Assembly: GCF_000005505.3 (NCBI RefSeq)
Contig: NC_016132.3
Coordinates: forward strand, 22,496,501-22,560,500
Direction of reading: 5' to 3'
Length of the DNA: 64,000 nucleotides
Source: Brachypodium distachyon
Taxonomy: Eukaryota; Streptophyta; Magnoliopsida; Poales; Poaceae
Shown: positions 61,201 to 64,000 of the stretch, piece by piece
Position numbering within the stretch: position 1 is the first letter of the stretch
How the letters are laid out: every line of letters starts with the position of its first letter
The notes under the pieces: generated by a model
The model's input: the letters and a program-made list of their open reading frames with translations, nothing else
Database searches by the model: none
Told to the model about the DNA's origin: nothing
Translations under genes and position numbers: made by a program

Positions 61201-61677
61201 CCGCTTCCCCCGCAGCTGCTCCAGCGCGGCGCGCGCGGTGAACCTGGGCACGTCGCAGTGCCGCGGCTTCCACCGCCATTTCAGGTAGCCGGTGTCCTCC
61301 CTCCCGTTGGCCAGGCAGTTGAACCCCTTCTCCGCGAACGGGCACTCGGAGCTGTTGTAGAGCGGGTAGCTCGCGTCGGGGACCCAGCCGCCGTCGAACA
61401 CGTCGCAGGCCTCGAGGTCCTCCCCGACGAACCCGGCGACCGCCTGCCCCCGTCCCAGGTACCGGAACACGTAGAGGTAGAGCGCGCAGGAGAGCGCGAG
61501 CGCCACGGAGGCCAGGAACAGCGCGAGGGCGACTCGCTCCAGCGACGGGCCCGAGGGCGCCCACCACCTGCGCTGCGCCGCCGCCGCCGCGGAGACCCGC
61601 GGGCTCCCGGGCACGGCGCCGCCGCCCCTCTGCGCGACGCGTCCCGAGCCGCTCCGGCTGGCGCTCGCGCTCACCAT
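58223..61677 (-). CDS. TBL: Trichome birefringence-like (TBL) protein, PC-esterase/DUF231, putative polysaccharide O-acetyltransferase
   Basis: Three coding exons on the minus strand, 60854-61677, 59761-59919 and 58223-58559, with GT-AG introns in phase; the product is 439 aa as drawn. A cytosolic Ala/Ser/Gly/Arg-rich leader is followed by a signal anchor (about 48-70) and the PMR5N Cys-rich domain (CDVFDGGWVPD at 91, YNSSECPF, C.A.GR, W.W.P..C). The esterase-type GDS motif is in VVFVGDSMSRTQWES (164-166) and the DxxH motif in DCSHWCLPGVPDAWNE (D396, H399); both catalytic motifs are intact. TBL proteins are Golgi enzymes that acetylate xylan, mannan, pectin or xyloglucan; which one applies here is not known. 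The C-terminus is uncertain: a donor-like TG|GTGAGT at 58287-58288 could replace the last 18 or so hydrophobic residues. Confidence 0.92.
58830..59147. repeat. 155-bp tandem duplication in TBL intron 2
   Basis: Copies start at 58830 and 58985, each opening GTCTCCTCCTTGCTCCAAAA and ending with AGATGAACCGTGTATGT. They differ at scattered bases and by small indels. The second copy runs up to a Stowaway MITE. Confidence 0.88.
59197..59277. mobile_element. Stowaway-type MITE in TBL intron 2, 81 bp
   Basis: CTCCCTCCGTTCCATATTAATTG and its inverted match CAATTAATATGGAACGGAGGGAG, flanked by TA (59195-59196, 59278-59279). Termini are perfect over 23 bp, so it is a young insertion or an element under little decay. 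Confidence 0.92.
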
Positions 61678-61703
61678 CTCCCAACCGCCGCCAGATCTCC
61701 CAT
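61671..61703 (-). promoter_or_regulatory. uORF overlapping the TBL start codon
   Basis: Minus-strand ATG at 61703 opens a 10-codon frame (ATG GGA GAT .. AGA TGG TGA) whose stop lies at 61671-61673, just past the TBL ATG (61677). The two frames overlap by 7 nt (61671-61677). If the 5' end of the mRNA lies upstream, ribosomes starting here would end just past the main start and would have to reinitiate or leak. Confidence 0.5.
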
Positions 61704-63811
61704 CCTGCGGCACCCTCGGTCCGCCAAATCGGCCCCCAAAACGCCCGCGGTCGCGACCTCGCTGGAGCAGAATCGCGCGGAGACTACGCCGCCGTCAGTA
61801 TCCCCGGGGAAAGAGCTCTCTCCACGTGGTAACGGCGCTGTGTTTCGGAGTTGACTCGCGAGCTGTATAAGCTCACGGCGGGAGGGAGGGAGGGGAACAG
61901 GCGCCGGGCGCGGCGAGGGGGGGGGAGGCGGTTGCTGGCTCTTGGGGCAGGTGGGGGTCGTGTGATCCGTGGACGAGTGCGAGCTGGCTGCTCTGACTGA
62001 CGTGCGGGGTTTGGATATGTGCTGGCCCACATGGCTGGGAGAGAAATGGAGATGGGGGGCGAAATGTTTTGGTTGAGTTGTGCGGAATACGGGGGCGCAA
62101 AGGCTCTTCTGGACTTTGCCCGATCTGCTGGTCCTTGCGGGACGAACACTCGATTTGCCAGGTTACCTACCTGATGAAAACATAGCTAATTAGGGCATCC
62201 TCAATAAGTCGGTAGTAGTACAGCTGATACTAAGACAGCCTCATGCTAAACAACTGCTCCGATAGTGAGTATTTTGGCTTGGTACTAAGATCTAAAATAC
62301 TCCTAAATTCTTGACTCAAATTTGTCCAAATATGAATGTATCTGTTTTAAAAAAAATCTAGATACATAATATTTCGTTAACAATTTAGGATCAGGAATTA
62401 TTGTTTAAAATGTTGCATGTGTGACTTATCTGTGAGGATCTACACTGAACTCTAACTCCGAAGCCTTAATGTGTCTATTGTATTAACAAGTAGTAATCTA
62501 ATAATTAGCAAAATTATAAAGCACACAATGATTAATTGATACATCACTATTAGAACCTACGGCCATGGAAGATCATCCATCCATCAATCGAACATCGGAC
62601 ATACTTTCTTTGCAAAAGAACTGAATCATGAGTTCAGCAGAAAAGTACATTCAGTTTGCAAAATATATCCTCTTTTCATATTAGAAAGTTCAAGATCATG
62701 AACAGCAAAAGAATCTTCTTTTATTAATGTTGCATTGCCACGATGAAACTGAACATCCAGGTATGACCATGCTTGTGCTATCAAATAATGTTGGCTAATC
62801 AGAATATAAGTTAAGAAGGACTCGATTGTTGCAAAACAAGTACTACTCCAGTAAAAGATCGACTGGAGACACACCTCCGTTGAACTCAACAAACAAATTC
62901 CAAAAAATTCCACAAAGCTGATTTACGAGCCTCTTCGTAAAGAAATCGTTGCCAGGAGCTAGTAGCCCACCAACAATCAGCAGAGGTGGAGGGAACCATG
63001 CCGCAGGTGGCCTGCGGACGAGGATGCGGCGCCGGTGAACCACGGCGGCGGCGACGGCAGGGTGACCCCAATGAGCTGCGGAGGAGGATGCAGCGGTGCC
63101 GTTGATCTGTGGCGAAGGAGACGGCGCGGCAGCGCCCTGAACTGCGGCGAGATCGAAGGCAGATGGGAGGAGGGCGGGGCAGCAGCGGGACGGAGGGGAA
63201 TGTTTGGCTACGGAGGGGGAACCTGCACAGATCGATCCGTGATTTCGGTGGGTCCCGCCGAAGTAACGAGGAGGTTGTTCCAATAGCAGTTTGGATCGGT
63301 ACGAATGCCTAGGTATCAACGCTGGTGCCGTTTCTCGCAGAGGAAACCGTTTCATCTCTTTTGCTCAGATTTTTCTGCCATGTCACTCATATGCTGAGGT
63401 GTCACAACACTGGTACCTGCTGAGTTGGACTGTTCGAGATGCTCTTATTCGTTGCTTCTTTTTTCAGCGATAAAGATTTGATGGAGAGAGAGAAAGGCAT
63501 AAAAAACAGCACGAGGACGGACAGACAGGATTCTCCATGTCAGTAACAGACATCTGAGACTTGCGTTTAGCTAACTTTGGTTGCACTTCATAAAATGATG
63601 GCTGCCTTTCTTCCACATTTGTTTAAAGAAACCTGTTATTACGGTACTATGGCCTTCTTCTGGCTTAATTTCACTCCTCCAGTTTCTTCTATAAGCCGAA
63701 CACTAAATTTATTTAGGTTCACAATGCTCGGAAGGATGTCACTGTTTGACAGAAATAATTGAGGAGCAAAAGAGAAAAATCATTTACATGCATTCCCTAT
63801 GCTGCCTTATA
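61678..63811. other. TBL promoter side and intergenic DNA
   Basis: GC-rich from 61680 to about 62110 (TBL 5' UTR and promoter; no clear TATA box). It is AT-rich after that, with another GC-rich patch at 62990-63260. The minus-strand frame 62843-63355 (170 codons) covers that patch but has no recognised domain and reads like compositional chance. Confidence 0.4.
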
Positions 63812-63906
63812 CTCCATCCGTCCCATATTAAGTATCTAGACATTTTTTAGACAAAGATTATCTATATTTGGACAAATTTGAGTCACTTAATATGGGACGG
63901 AGAGAG
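63812..63906. mobile_element. Stowaway-type MITE
   Basis: CTCCATCCGTCCCATATTAA and TTAATATGGGACGGAGAGAG ends with TA on both sides (63810-63811, 63907-63908). Same family as 42144-42245. Confidence 0.9.
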
Positions 63907-64000
63907 TATTTATATGAAAAGAGAATCAAGTTTGCAAATTATAATAAACATGCATGGATCATCCAACGTAGTGGAAGGAGGACACTGCGTGACATTCTTT

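Noticed and set aside
60982..61854. 290-codon plus-strand frame opposite TBL exon 1
   Set aside because: Antisense shadow of a GC-rich exon; the minus strand has intact PMR5N and GDS motifs.
62843..63355. 170-codon minus-strand frame as a gene
   Set aside because: No recognised domain, Pro/Ala/Arg-rich over a GC patch, no promoter or splice evidence; left as intergenic.

Overview
This window is nuclear DNA from a grass, most likely a Pooideae species (wheat, barley, Brachypodium or relatives). The genes carry GT-AG introns, have GC-rich first exons and match plant-only families. The spaces between them hold grass-type small transposons: Stowaway MITEs with TA duplications and CTCC..GGAG ends, Helitrons, a CACTA element with CACTACTACA ends and an L1-like LINE. 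No complete LTR retrotransposon was recognised. Identifications rest on reading motifs by eye; no database search was run.

Genes, left to right. (1) 1-1327 (+): 3' part of a GT31 beta-1,3-galactosyltransferase, cut by the window start. (2) 5665-6950 (-): PB1-domain protein, two coding exons plus a probable 5' UTR intron. (3) 25788-26279 (-): single-exon uncharacterised plant protein with a basic middle and an acidic Glu/Lys-rich tail. (4) 28182-28861 (-): two-exon uncharacterised protein with one membrane segment. (5) 32810-32891 (+): tRNA-Ser(CGA). (6) 51699-55538 (+): four-exon GT8 xylan glucuronosyltransferase (GUX type). (7) 58223-61677 (-): three-exon TBL (PC-esterase/DUF231) protein. 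GUX and TBL are convergent neighbours; both families decorate cell-wall polysaccharide in the Golgi (xylan for GUX and for several TBLs), and the GT31 enzyme also acts there on glycoproteins.

Mobile DNA. 8.9-24.9 kb is a transposon-rich block: a 490-bp foldback element abutting a reversed Helitron 3' end, several copies of one Helitron family (9.35-12.4, 13.9-15.6 and 24.0-24.95 kb), a frameshifted dioxygenase fragment (15.66-16.0 kb), a 1.55-kb inverted repeat (16.9-18.4 kb) and a 2.4-kb element with long terminal inverted repeats and a GC-rich core (21.1-23.5 kb). A 5'-truncated LINE with a 15-bp duplication lies at 33.26-36.07 kb, a MITE with a young 60-bp tandem duplication at 39.27-39.74 kb and a complete non-autonomous CACTA element at 45.59-47.95 kb. 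Stowaway-type MITEs lie at 2.2, 9.5, 42.1, 56.8, 59.2 and 63.8 kb, the 59.2-kb one inside a TBL intron.

Possible regulatory points: GUX has a 24-G run and a probable 12-codon uORF just before its start codon; TBL has a short uORF that overlaps its start codon. No novel multi-gene system was found. The least explained structures are the 1.55-kb inverted repeat, the 21.1-23.5 kb element and the small coiled-coil reading frame inside the CACTA element.
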